This document shows, one piece after another, positions 55,962-64,000 of a stretch of DNA of 64,000 bases. Both the position numbers and the translations under genes were made by a program. The notes beneath the pieces were generated by a model that saw only the letters and a program-made list of their open reading frames with translations, ran no database searches and had not been told where the DNA came from. The DNA comes from Vibrio sp. J1-1. GTDB lineage: Bacteria > Pseudomonadota > Gammaproteobacteria > Enterobacterales > Vibrionaceae. The DNA is taken from contig NZ_JAKKCM010000008.1 of NCBI RefSeq assembly GCF_021728395.1, positions 62,001 through 126,000 of the forward strand, in the 5' to 3' direction. Every line of letters begins with the position of its first letter. The first letter of the stretch is position 1.

Positions 55962-57040
55962 TAGATCGTACCTCTTTCCATTGAGAGTTCATTTTCCTAA
56001 GCTAGCATGATAAATAAGAAATTTAATAGTGACTTAGCTCTTGTTTTGGTGAAAGTATAACAATTAATTTGGGGGCGACATGGAAAAGACTAGAATACAG
56101 TGAACCAGAAATTTTATTTGCCAAATGTATTTAGATATGAAGTAAGAGAAAATGAAAGCTGTGCAAAGATACGGAATAGTATCTGGTGTTCAATTTTCGT
56201 TCACAGTATTTGTTAATGCTCTATAAGGTATATTTTACGTGTACGTTATCTAGAAGATAACCGGTACCTTCAATCGCCTTGTTCCATCATTCAACTAAGA
56301 TATTCATGCTCGACGTATATCTAACAGTTTTTTGCGAATCCGTTCAAAAATCGAAACTAAAGGCTTGTCTTGATTCTCTATTGGCGCTTCCCAATGTTTG
56401 GTGGGAGAGGTGTTATTGTTAATCGCACTTTTATTTGTCGACTTGCTTGAGGTCGACTTACTTTTTGTTCTTTTATGATCTGCAATTTCTTTCAAAAGTA
56501 ACGTTATATGATTTCTGAGAGCCGTATTGCGCTTTCTTATACGTCTGTATCTATCTGCTTTAGCGTGACTCGGTCGCCCTTATGCTGCTCAACAAGAGCT
56601 TCAAGGGCATCGATCTGAAGACTTATGAACTTTCTCGACATGAAAAGTACACCACTAATGTAAGTAAACATAAGAAGATAGTTGCTTAAAAAGATTAGCA
56701 GATACCGCTAACTATTAAGAAATTACCCTATGAATCCGATGTGATTTTTGTTCGGTAGTTAACAGTTTTATGTCACGTGGTTAATAGTTCTGGCTTTAAG
56801 ACACGAATAAATTTGAACATCCGAGATGCAGAAGTGATTAGTTGTGTTGCAACTTATAATGATATTCATGTTGTTGAGTTTAAGAGGGATTGGCTTGCGA
56901 AATTATGTCTAACTAAATGATGCTTCAATGGTTTCTCACTACTGTATCAAATTCATATGCTCATATTCTATGAAAGCCATAGATTGTGTCATGCTTTTGT
57001 CCTAGTATTGTAAATTTATATACAACAAATTTACTAAAAG
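55962..57040. other. AT-rich intergenic region before the Zorya operon
   Basis: About 1.1 kb with one decayed small gene (56304-56641, listed separately). The region is AT-rich and full of short frames. The Zorya promoter should lie in the last 100 bases; TTGTGT near 56983 with a TATTGT-like -10 is a weak candidate. I see no tRNA or direct-repeat attachment site. Confidence 0.4.
56304..56641 (-). pseudogene. Frameshifted small basic helical protein gene
   Basis: From ATG 56641 the frame reads MSRKFISLQIDALEALVEQH; after that the sense continues only after a one-base shift, as GRPSHAKADRYRRIRKRN and TALRNHITLLLKEIADHKR, then a Lys/Ser/Asn-rich linker and IFERIRKKLLDIRRA. The joined product would be about 110 residues, strongly basic and helical, possibly nucleic-acid binding. 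The shift lies near 56580. No family recognised. Confidence 0.55.
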
Positions 57041-58792
57041 ATGACAGAATTATTTGCAACGTTCATAGCGTCCTATACGGCTGGTTCTATTTCAGATGCC
57101 TTCATATACGTGATCTTACTGCTTCTAGCATTGTCGAGTGTTCTTGCATTTCTAGGCAAGGCCCCCAGGTTCACTGCAAGTACCACTAACATTCTTACCT
57201 CTCTCGGCATCCTTGGTACTTTCGCGGGCATTGTCGTTGGTTTGATGGAGTTCAATCCGTCGGATATTGATGGAAGCATTGAGTTATTACTTGCGGGGTT
57301 AAAGACTGCCTTTTTGACCAGTTTGGTCGGTATGGCTGCCTCCATAGTTTACAAAGCGATTCTTGGTGCAATTCCGCGAAAAGAGGAATCCGCTGTCAAG
57401 AGTGTTGGGCCAGAAGAAATCTATTCTGTTATGTCTGCTCAGCTAAATGCATCTAACGAGCTGTTATCAGCAATCAAAGGTGATGAAGATTCATCGTTGA
57501 CCTCTCAGATTAAGAACCTTCGCACAGACATCAATGATGGGCAAAAGTCTTTAGGTAGACATCTGGAAAGAGCCGCAGAGAACAGCGAACAGTTTCAACT
57601 TAAATTGTGGCAAAAGATGGATGAGTTTGGTGAGCTACTATCGAAATCAGCGACAGAGCAAGTTATTAATGCGCTTAAAGAAGTAATTGTTGAATTCAAT
57701 GACAAGCTAACTGAACAGTTCGGTGAAAACTTTAAGCGTTTAGACGAATCGGTTAAAAAACTGGTTGATTGGCAAGAAAATTACAAAAATCAATTAGAAG
57801 ATATGGCAAACAAATACCAGCTAGGAGTTGATGCAATTTCTTCGACGGAAAAATCTGTGGCGAGTATAAATGAACGTGCTGAATCCATTCCCGCAACTAT
57901 GGAAAAACTTCACCAGGTAATGGAGTTAGGTCATGGGCAAGTCACTGAACTTGAACATAGACTCGAGGCATTTAAAGATTTGAGGGACAAAGCAGTAGAA
58001 GCAATGCCTCAAATAAAAGAGCAGATGGATACGACTATGTCTGTTATTGGAGAATCAGTTAAAGCAGCATCAACTCACTATGAAGCTATGTTGCAAGAGT
58101 CACAAAATATCATTGATAACTTTAGTTCCACAGCTACTCAAAGTGTGGAGAATATGCGTACCAATCTAGAGAGCGGCGCTGAAAAAGTATCAGGTCAATT
58201 GATCGAAACGTCTCAAACGTTAAGTGGAAAATTAGCTGAAGCTTCTTCGGATATTCAAGAGCAAGTTGGCACAGCAACTGGTGGATTGAGTAATGTTACC
58301 AATCACCTAACCGATACAACAGAGCAAATTAGACAGCACCTAGAAGATTCAATTACAGAGCTTAACAGCCAGCTACGTGTGCTTGTTGCTGACATTAAGG
58401 ATGATGCGCGTGAAACGGGCAATGTGCTGAAAGAAGCAAATCAAGAGCTGCTAAGTAGCACGAAAGAAATTCAGACAGAAACAACGTCAGCAATTACCAA
58501 ACTTCATGACCGCTTGGAAACCACATTAGAAGATATATTCCAAGTGCAGGCGCAAGCTATACGAAGAACATTTGATAGTTTGGAAGATCAAGTAACGCAG
58601 TCTGTAGGAAAGACTGGCAGCGCAGTTGAAAAACAAGTGGAAGTCCTAGACTTGCAAATGCAGCAGGAAATTAACCGAACAATGAATGAAATGGGCGAAG
58701 CACTTGCGACGATCACGCAACAGTTTACTCGTGATTATCAAAAGCTAACGCGTGAAATGTCTAATGTTGTTAATAGTAAAATTGCAGTCTAG
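57041..58792 (+). CDS. zorA: Zorya anti-phage protein ZorA (first copy, type II layout)
   Basis: MotA/TolQ/ExbB-type inner-membrane channel subunit, 583 residues. N-terminal helices about 18-38, 53-73 and 84-108 contain ILTSLGILGTFAGIVVGL and KTAFLTSLVGMAASIVYKA, the channel signature. From about residue 125 to the end it is a long cytoplasmic coiled coil rich in Glu, Gln, Ser and Thr, the intracellular tail of ZorA. With ZorB it forms a proton-driven motor that senses phage attack. The tail is shorter than in the second copy. First gene of the run; zorB follows after two bases. Confidence 0.88.
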   Translation: MTELFATFIASYTAGSISDAFIYVILLLLALSSVLAFLGKAPRFTASTTNILTSLGILGTFAGIVVGLMEFNPSDIDGSIELLLAGLKTAFLTSLVGMAASIVYKAILGAIPRKEESAVKSVGPEEIYSVMSAQLNASNELLSAIKGDEDSSLTSQIKNLRTDINDGQKSLGRHLERAAENSEQFQLKLWQKMDEFGELLSKSATEQVINALKEVIVEFNDKLTEQFGENFKRLDESVKKLVDWQENYKNQLEDMANKYQLGVDAISSTEKSVASINERAESIPATMEKLHQVMELGHGQVTELEHRLEAFKDLRDKAVEAMPQIKEQMDTTMSVIGESVKAASTHYEAMLQESQNIIDNFSSTATQSVENMRTNLESGAEKVSGQLIETSQTLSGKLAEASSDIQEQVGTATGGLSNVTNHLTDTTEQIRQHLEDSITELNSQLRVLVADIKDDARETGNVLKEANQELLSSTKEIQTETTSAITKLHDRLETTLEDIFQVQAQAIRRTFDSLEDQVTQSVGKTGSAVEKQVEVLDLQMQQEINRTMNEMGEALATITQQFTRDYQKLTREMSNVVNSKIAV

Positions 58793-58794
58793 TC

Positions 58795-59502
58795 ATGGAA
58801 AAGTTATTCGGAAAAGCTAAAACAACGGGTGACAGTGGTGAACACTGGATGTCAGTCTCAGACCTCATGGCTGGTTTGATGATGGTGTTTTTGTTTATAT
58901 CGGTTGCTCTAATGCGTGATGCAATGTTAGAACGCGACAAAATAAAAGAAGTAGCTGAAACCTATCAAAAAACACAGCAAGCTATTTATATTTCATTATT
59001 GGAAGAGTTCGCTAAAGACCTAGATAAGTGGGGGGCTGAAATCGACAGAGATACGCTGAGCGTTAACTTTACTGCACCGGAAGTACTATTTGCGAATGGT
59101 GAAGCAAATTTAACTGAGCAGTTTCAGGTTATCTTGGACGATTTTTTCCCTCGTTACCTTAAAGTTCTTGAGCAGTACAAGCCAATTATCCAAGAAATAA
59201 AAATTGAAGGTCATACTTCGAGTCGTTGGAATCATGATTCAAGTGACTACGAGGCTTATTTCAATAACATGCGATTATCACAATCGAGAACTCGTGCCGT
59301 TCTTGGTTACATAATGAATCTCGAAGAAGTAAGCCGCGAACATTACGGGTGGGTAAAAAACAACGTAGCAGCGGTAGGTTACTCATCCTCTAAAGCAGTT
59401 GTGCATGATGGTGTTGAAGATGAGAAGCGATCCCGTCGGGTTTCTTTCCGCATAATTACTAATGCAGAAGAGCAGATCTTAAAGATCTTGGGGGAGGGAT
59501 GA
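58795..59502 (+). CDS. zorB: Zorya anti-phage protein ZorB (first copy)
   Basis: MotB-like stator subunit of 235 residues. One N-terminal helix (about 24-42) with the conserved ion-channel Asp 23 in WMSVSDLMAGLMMVF; after a short coiled part, an OmpA/MotB peptidoglycan-binding domain (about 90-225) with IEGHTSSRWN and RLSQSRTRAVLGYI. Partner of the preceding ZorA. Its stop overlaps the start of the HNH nuclease gene (ATGA). Confidence 0.9.
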   Translation: MEKLFGKAKTTGDSGEHWMSVSDLMAGLMMVFLFISVALMRDAMLERDKIKEVAETYQKTQQAIYISLLEEFAKDLDKWGAEIDRDTLSVNFTAPEVLFANGEANLTEQFQVILDDFFPRYLKVLEQYKPIIQEIKIEGHTSSRWNHDSSDYEAYFNNMRLSQSRTRAVLGYIMNLEEVSREHYGWVKNNVAAVGYSSSKAVVHDGVEDEKRSRRVSFRIITNAEEQILKILGEG

Positions 59503-60584
59503 AGTTAACGCTTAACCTTAGCTCTTTAATGCACGCGATAGAAGTGATGGAGCCAGAAAAAAAAGGTACGTTCACCTTGGATCTTCAAGAAAGTCATATC
59601 GATAAGATTTCTGCTGAGTTAGAACAGGGTAAGGACGTTGAGCTTAAGGATGTTGAGCTTGAATCTGGCCTTCTAAGTTATAAAGGGCGTCACGTAACCC
59701 TTTATATCAAAGCGAACGGTTCAAGTGCTCGCTTCCACGTCTCAGACTGTAAAACGCTCCAGTCAATGAGAGCTAGCGGCCGTTTTGAGCGTTATGTTGT
59801 CACTAACAATACTTCCGGTGAATTTATTGTTGACTCAGGCCATGGGGAAACTAAAGCCAGATTGAAGGTCTGTCAGAACTGTTTACGTAAGCTCAACTAT
59901 AAAGGTTGCAACACCACTACAGATATCAGTTCAATCGTGAGAACCTTTGATATGGGGGAGTTCTTCTCTACATATAGTTCGTTTTTCCCACATATGCCCT
60001 CACGTCAAGCTGAGACCGCAGAAACAGGTTATAGCGAAGATTGGACGAAGGTATCTTCTCACTATCGTGTCGAAAAGGATTTTACTTGTGAGCAATGCAA
60101 CGTGAAGCTTAGAGCACATCGACACCTTCTACATGTTCATCATATCAGTGGGGTAAAATCTGATAATCGGCCTAAAAACCTCAAAGCTTTATGTATCGAT
60201 TGCCATAGTAAACAGCCTATGCACTCTCGTATGGCGGTAAGCCATTCGGAAAGGCAGCTCATTAATAAGCTCAGAAATGAACAGGGCTTGCTTGAGGATA
60301 TAGGTAGTTGGAAAAGATTATTTGAATATGCTGACCCTGGGGTTCATGGTGTACTTCACGCTTGTAAAGACTTTGGAACAAAGTTACCAGAAGTTGGTTA
60401 CTACGTGGGCGATGGCTTTGGCGACATTGTTGCAAAAATTGAATTGGCTTGGCCTGCTCATAAGTTTGGTATTGCTATCTCACAAAATGATATTGATGAC
60501 GCGATCCAAGAAGGCTGGCACGTTCTAACGATTAGTGAGTTTTTGGCTGACTATCGAACTCAAGCACATAACTTACGTTGGTAA
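59499..60584 (+). CDS. zorE: HNH nuclease of the type II Zorya layout (ZorE)
   Basis: A 361-residue putative DNA-cutting effector. HNH zinc-finger core: CEQC (Cys 197, 200), LLHVHHISG with His 212-215, the Asn in NRPKNLKALC, and CIDCH (Cys 232, 235). In type II Zorya the third gene, zorE, is an HNH nuclease next to zorAB, exactly as here. The N-terminal 130 residues are not recognised. The last 80 (YYVGDGFGDIVAKIELAWP ... GWHVLTISEFL) resemble a PD-(D/E)xK or Vsr-like fold often fused to nucleases, possibly degenerate. Overlaps zorB by 4 bases. Confidence 0.85.
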   Translation: MKLTLNLSSLMHAIEVMEPEKKGTFTLDLQESHIDKISAELEQGKDVELKDVELESGLLSYKGRHVTLYIKANGSSARFHVSDCKTLQSMRASGRFERYVVTNNTSGEFIVDSGHGETKARLKVCQNCLRKLNYKGCNTTTDISSIVRTFDMGEFFSTYSSFFPHMPSRQAETAETGYSEDWTKVSSHYRVEKDFTCEQCNVKLRAHRHLLHVHHISGVKSDNRPKNLKALCIDCHSKQPMHSRMAVSHSERQLINKLRNEQGLLEDIGSWKRLFEYADPGVHGVLHACKDFGTKLPEVGYYVGDGFGDIVAKIELAWPAHKFGIAISQNDIDDAIQEGWHVLTISEFLADYRTQAHNLRW

Positions 60585-60600
60585 TAAAGCGGGATAGATA

Positions 60601-60939
60601 ATGAAACTACGTATTGACGAGTTACTTGAACGTATCATCTGTATTAACCATGCTTGGAAACTAGCTCGAGATGAATTCGGTACAGACTTTAGCGCCACAA
60701 AGTCTTTTCGTGCTACTAAATCATCTTTGCAAGCCACTCTTCTGAGAGAATTTCCTGAAGACGTTTTCTTAGTTGTCGCCACTGATTCTGAAGAACATGG
60801 CGAGCCAATATTTAGCGTCAGATTAACATCTCCAATACCTTTAAATGGTGTTCTTAGGCATGATGCTGAGCACTTACCGCAAAGACTAGCCGAAGAGCTC
60901 TTTACACCAAACGAACTATCCCAACTAATTAGACAGTAG
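60601..60939 (+). CDS. 112-residue protein between the two Zorya modules
   Basis: Small soluble protein of 112 residues, MKLRIDELLERIICINHAWK at the start, a basic-polar helix pair (SATKSFRATKSSLQATLLRE), and a beta-rich second half (DVFLVVATDSEEHGE, FSVRLTSPIPLNG). I recognise no family. It starts 16 bases after the nuclease gene and ends 8 bases before the second zorA, so it belongs to the operon. It may be a regulator or an accessory of either module. Confidence 0.72.
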   Translation: MKLRIDELLERIICINHAWKLARDEFGTDFSATKSFRATKSSLQATLLREFPEDVFLVVATDSEEHGEPIFSVRLTSPIPLNGVLRHDAEHLPQRLAEELFTPNELSQLIRQ

Positions 60940-60947
60940 ACTAAAAA

Positions 60948-63029
60948 ATGCCTCAATTACTCACAAACTTATTCAGTGACCCAGTGACGACGATAATCAT
61001 TGCCGCAACTATCGGGTGTTTCCTATTCTTTTTTGTTAGGGAATGGATGACAACAAACAAAGAGATACGCCGTTTAGAGCTGATTTCTAGCATCTCAAAT
61101 AGAAACTCAAGTGCAACACTAAAAGCGGATGCACTGACGTCAGAAGAACTTGTTTGGGTCACTGATCACTTAGTATACGAAGTCGAAAATGATGGGTATT
61201 TGATTGAGCAAAAGAATGGCAAATGGCTTTCTAAATCTCCCGTCTCTCAAATGCTGCCACATTATGATACCAACAGGTATAAGTTAGTTCCGGCATTGCT
61301 GACAAGTATTGGTATTACAGGAACCTTCTTAGGTATTACTTTAGGCCTAAGCGAATTTACAATGGCTGGTGAATCAAAAGCGCTTCTCGCGTCCGCCGCC
61401 CAGTTACTCGAAGGGATGAAAACCGCTTTTTATACATCTTTGGCAGGTCTATCTCTATCGGCAATTTTTATGGCTGTGATGAAGGTATCATCAAGCAAAA
61501 TTGCAAAAGCACAGCGAGCTTTCACAAGCACCATTTCCCAGCACTACATGGAAGCGAGTGCTGTTATGTATCTAAAAAATATTTCGAATGAGAATCAGCA
61601 AGAAGCCCTACAAGCTCAGTTGAAATCCGCGCAAGGAATGGAAGAGCTTGCCAGCAGCATGCGTGCAGTTGTCGGTGAGCTTTCAGAACTTGGGCAAACG
61701 TTGAATGGTGAATTGATCGGACAAACAGTCTCAACAGCTGTGACTAGCTCGATAGAACAGCAGCTAGTTCCAACCATTGAAGGTATCAAGAGTGAGCTCG
61801 CATCACTGAAAGACATAAAAAAACAAAGTCAGAAAGAATTAGTTGAACTGTTGGTCGATCAAATGAAAAAAGATCTAGTCCAGCCAGTCGTAATTGAACT
61901 TGAGAAAACAGCAGACGCCGTAGCGAAAAATAACGAAGTATCCGAACAGCTAAACAGCAATGTTGAGAAAGTAATAACACGCACTGCTGAAGCTGTTGAA
62001 ACGATTGATAAGTTCCAACAAGAAACCATGGTTAAGCTACAAAGTTTCGCGGAATCACTAAAAGAAATTCTGAGTAGCTTCAAAGACGATACTCAAGGAG
62101 CAATGACATCGATTGCTCAAGAAGTTCAAACAATGCTTGATAGTGCAACGGACGGGATGGAGAAGCAACGCTCTGCGTTCGAGCATAGTGCGCAAAGAGC
62201 GGCATCTGCGTTCGAAGGTATCAAGGACAATATGGATAATGCATTGACGGAACGTCAAAATGCGGAGAAAGCTCTATTTGAGAATGTAGAGCAACGTATT
62301 ACAACACTTTTAGTTGAGTCACAAACCGTCTTTGACAAGCAGACAAATGTTCTTGAGAAAGTCGGTTCAGACGCAAGTGACTTGATGTTGAACGCAAAAA
62401 CTGAGCTTATTTCTGGCCTTGGTGACATTGATACTAAAGTGCTCAACATGTCGAACACGGTTCAAACTGAGCTAGAAGCGTTTAGAAAGCAATACCAAGA
62501 AAATTTGTCGGATTACTTTACGCAACAGAATAACCTTTTAGAAGACAGCCTAGGTAAACAGCGAGATGGTTTGAATGGTGTTGTTAATAACTTCCGTGAA
62601 GTGTTTGAGAGTGAGTATCAAACCCGTCATAACCTTCTTAAAGAACTAACGCTGCAACATGAGAACTTACAGAAGTCTGCAAAGACAATTGAACAAGTAG
62701 TGAAAGCAGTAGGGTTAAGTGATTCTGCAAGAATGGCCGAGTTGCAAGACGCAGCACAGACGATGGGTCGTGAGATTGGGCAACTTAAGTTGGAATACTC
62801 GAAAGCTTCTGCAGCGTTCAATGATGTAACTGAGAACCTACCTAAGGCTATGGATGATTACTTCACACGGGCGAATCAAAGTTTTGAGACCTTCTTTAAT
62901 GACTTTGATGCGGCAGCTAGCTCTATCCACAATAAGTTATCGCAGGCCGCTGGCTACTTAATCAACTCTCAAGTTCAGCGCAGAGAATTTGAAGCTGACG
63001 AAAGAGCTGCATCAGGAGCTGAAGCTTAA
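60948..63029 (+). CDS. zorA: Zorya anti-phage protein ZorA (second copy, long tail)
   Basis: A 693-residue channel subunit, clearly different from the first copy. Helices about 10-30, 122-145 and 164-188; channel signature LLTSIGITGTFLGITLGLSEF and KTAFYTSLAGLSLSAIF. An insert of about 75 residues lies between the first helix and the channel core. The cytoplasmic tail is a very long coiled coil (about 205-675). Length and layout fit the type I ZorA (about 700 residues), whose long tail forms the intracellular rod. Its stop overlaps the second zorB by one base. Confidence 0.87.
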   Translation: MPQLLTNLFSDPVTTIIIAATIGCFLFFFVREWMTTNKEIRRLELISSISNRNSSATLKADALTSEELVWVTDHLVYEVENDGYLIEQKNGKWLSKSPVSQMLPHYDTNRYKLVPALLTSIGITGTFLGITLGLSEFTMAGESKALLASAAQLLEGMKTAFYTSLAGLSLSAIFMAVMKVSSSKIAKAQRAFTSTISQHYMEASAVMYLKNISNENQQEALQAQLKSAQGMEELASSMRAVVGELSELGQTLNGELIGQTVSTAVTSSIEQQLVPTIEGIKSELASLKDIKKQSQKELVELLVDQMKKDLVQPVVIELEKTADAVAKNNEVSEQLNSNVEKVITRTAEAVETIDKFQQETMVKLQSFAESLKEILSSFKDDTQGAMTSIAQEVQTMLDSATDGMEKQRSAFEHSAQRAASAFEGIKDNMDNALTERQNAEKALFENVEQRITTLLVESQTVFDKQTNVLEKVGSDASDLMLNAKTELISGLGDIDTKVLNMSNTVQTELEAFRKQYQENLSDYFTQQNNLLEDSLGKQRDGLNGVVNNFREVFESEYQTRHNLLKELTLQHENLQKSAKTIEQVVKAVGLSDSARMAELQDAAQTMGREIGQLKLEYSKASAAFNDVTENLPKAMDDYFTRANQSFETFFNDFDAAASSIHNKLSQAAGYLINSQVQRREFEADERAASGAEA

Positions 63030-63685
63030 TGCGTAATTTACGAACGGCAATACAAACAGCTGATGCAGAAGAGTCCGGAGTTTGGTTATCGGTAGGTGAC
63101 CTAATGTCTGTTCTGTTGATGATATTTGCCTTGCTTTTGATTAGTGCACTGGTTCAGATCTCTGAAGTCCATGAAAACAGCCAGAACACGCGTATTGTCA
63201 TCATTAAGGGCATTAACGATGCGCTAGAAAGTGCAGGAATAGAAGTGCAGGCAAACCCAGAAACGGGTGATATATCTATCCTCGATTCCATCCTGTTTGA
63301 CCGAAACGAATATCGATTAAAGACATCGGGTAAGGAGTTTCTTGATCAGTTTGTGCCGATTTACTCAAACGTGATCTTTCAGTCAGATCGAACGGCGGAT
63401 GAAGTTAGCCGTATTGTAATTGAAGGCCACTCAAGCTCCGAAGGTGCCTTTAATCGAAATATGGAGCTGAGTGTATTAAGGGCGAATAGCGTTGCAGAAT
63501 ATATTAATGACATGACTTTTGAGCATAAGCGTCCATTCTTTGAAAAAGCTGTCATTTCGGGTCGAGGTCCTATCGAAGCAAACCAAGAGCACACAGATCC
63601 GTCAGACCGTAAAGTAAAGTTCAGATTCCAGTTTAAAGATGACCAATTCTTGGGCTATTTTTCTGAGGTAAAGTCCGTTGAGTAG
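63029..63685 (+). CDS. zorB: Zorya anti-phage protein ZorB (second copy)
   Basis: A 218-residue MotB-like subunit. N-terminal helix (about 25-45) with the ion-channel Asp 24 in WLSVGDLMSVLLMIF; OmpA-like domain (about 80-205) with ILDSILFDRNEYRLKTSG and VIEGHSSSEG, and a late ISGRGPIEANQ. Coupled to zorA by TAATG. The next gene begins before its stop (TTG 63678), so translation is coupled again. Confidence 0.9.
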   Translation: MRNLRTAIQTADAEESGVWLSVGDLMSVLLMIFALLLISALVQISEVHENSQNTRIVIIKGINDALESAGIEVQANPETGDISILDSILFDRNEYRLKTSGKEFLDQFVPIYSNVIFQSDRTADEVSRIVIEGHSSSEGAFNRNMELSVLRANSVAEYINDMTFEHKRPFFEKAVISGRGPIEANQEHTDPSDRKVKFRFQFKDDQFLGYFSEVKSVE

Positions 63686-64000
63686 CAAAGGGTTTACTTT
63701 TAATCAGCCTGTAGTTCTAGGAGCTAATAGCCTAGATAGAATGTCGTTTGATGATTTCTTTGATATGGGCGAACTTGACGGAAGTTTACCTAGTTTCCCT
63801 CCGAAGACGATCAAACAAATTATCCAGCTTGTTGATCAGGGCAAGAGTGATCAAATTTCAATTTTGGAATGGCTCGATACTATTGATAATCATAAGCAAT
63901 GGGATGAGCTAGATGCGGGAGAAGTTAATAATGCATGTAGAGCAATTTGGTATGCGATGTGCACCAACGCTACATTGGGTGATATTGCATTTTTCAAAGT
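63678..64000 (+). CDS. Start of a further Zorya operon gene (cut by window end)
   Basis: An open frame from TTG 63678 runs past the window edge; 107 residues are visible, starting MSSKGFTFNQPVVLGANS. It overlaps zorB by 8 bases. I see no motif yet. In type I Zorya the gene after zorB is zorC and in type III it is zorF; the visible part is too short to decide. An internal ATG 57 bases further in is possible as the start. Confidence 0.6.
   Translation, partial: MSSKGFTFNQPVVLGANSLDRMSFDDFFDMGELDGSLPSFPPKTIKQIIQLVDQGKSDQISILEWLDTIDNHKQWDELDAGEVNNACRAIWYAMCTNATLGDIAFFK

Noticed and set aside
57041-63685. The two MotA/MotB-like pairs as flagellar stators or TolQR/ExbBD energisers
   Set aside because: Both channel subunits carry very long cytoplasmic coiled coils, unlike MotA, TolQ or ExbB, and both sit in an operon with an HNH nuclease. 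This is the Zorya pattern.
1-64000. CRISPR arrays, tRNA or rRNA genes
   Set aside because: No regularly spaced direct repeats, and no tRNA- or rRNA-like stretch was recognised on reading. A tRNA scan would settle this.

Overview
The window is a stretch of a Vibrio chromosome, most like the V. parahaemolyticus/alginolyticus/harveyi group. The first 37.6 kb is conserved core and the last 26 kb is an accessory island. The Vibrio call rests on protein-level recognition (YbiT, FdhD, PotABCD, TtcA, UspE, FNR, CcoNOQP, a FIST-kinase pair) and on gene order. As I recall it, the order potDDCBA - ttcA - uspE - fnr - ccoSIHPQON - small protein - FIST protein - hybrid kinase matches V. cholerae VC1424 to VC1445. 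No database was searched.

Region 1 (1-13.7 kb) holds a truncated cache-domain sensor kinase, the ABC-F ATPase YbiT, and a formate dehydrogenase locus. That locus has FdhD on the minus strand, then DUF3305, DUF3306, a polyferredoxin, a TorD-like chaperone, a 67-residue Tat-signal protein, a cysteine-type (not selenocysteine) catalytic subunit, an iron-sulfur subunit, a cytochrome b subunit and a small membrane protein. Together they should oxidise formate in the periplasm and feed electrons to quinone. Region 2 (13.7-16.4 kb) has an ammonium transporter behind a sigma-54 type promoter, a small lipoprotein and the sirtuin CobB. Region 3 (16.4-21.6 kb) is a polyamine uptake operon with two tandem potD genes. 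Region 4 (22-26.9 kb) has a membrane protein, a DUF2987 protein, TtcA, UspE and FNR with a perfect FNR box just upstream of its start. Region 5 (27-34 kb) is the cbb3 oxidase operon with its assembly genes. Region 6 (34.2-37.6 kb) is a small anchored protein followed by a FIST sensor and hybrid kinase pair matching NosP/VpsS.

The accessory island starts after 37.63 kb. It opens with a perfect 17-bp inverted repeat, TGTACA palindromes and an IS5-type remnant. Then comes a tight unit I do not recognise: a small NlpC/P60-like (BPSL0067-like) protein, a 469-residue lipoprotein, a 3303-residue giant protein without a signal peptide, and a zinc metallopeptidase. The last three overlap or nearly abut. 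An intact IS1111-type IS110 element, a decayed helicase fragment and a truncated IS66 element follow. After them are a phospholipase-D-like protein with a degenerate active site and a frameshifted small gene.

From 57 kb to the window end there is an unbroken seven-gene run of Zorya-type anti-phage genes: zorA-zorB-HNH nuclease (type II layout), a 112-residue unknown, a second different zorA-zorB pair, and the start of a further gene cut by the window edge. V. cholerae carries its RTX and CTX regions at the same position after the hybrid kinase, so this looks like a recurrent integration site. The two most notable items are the giant-protein operon and the tandem Zorya locus.
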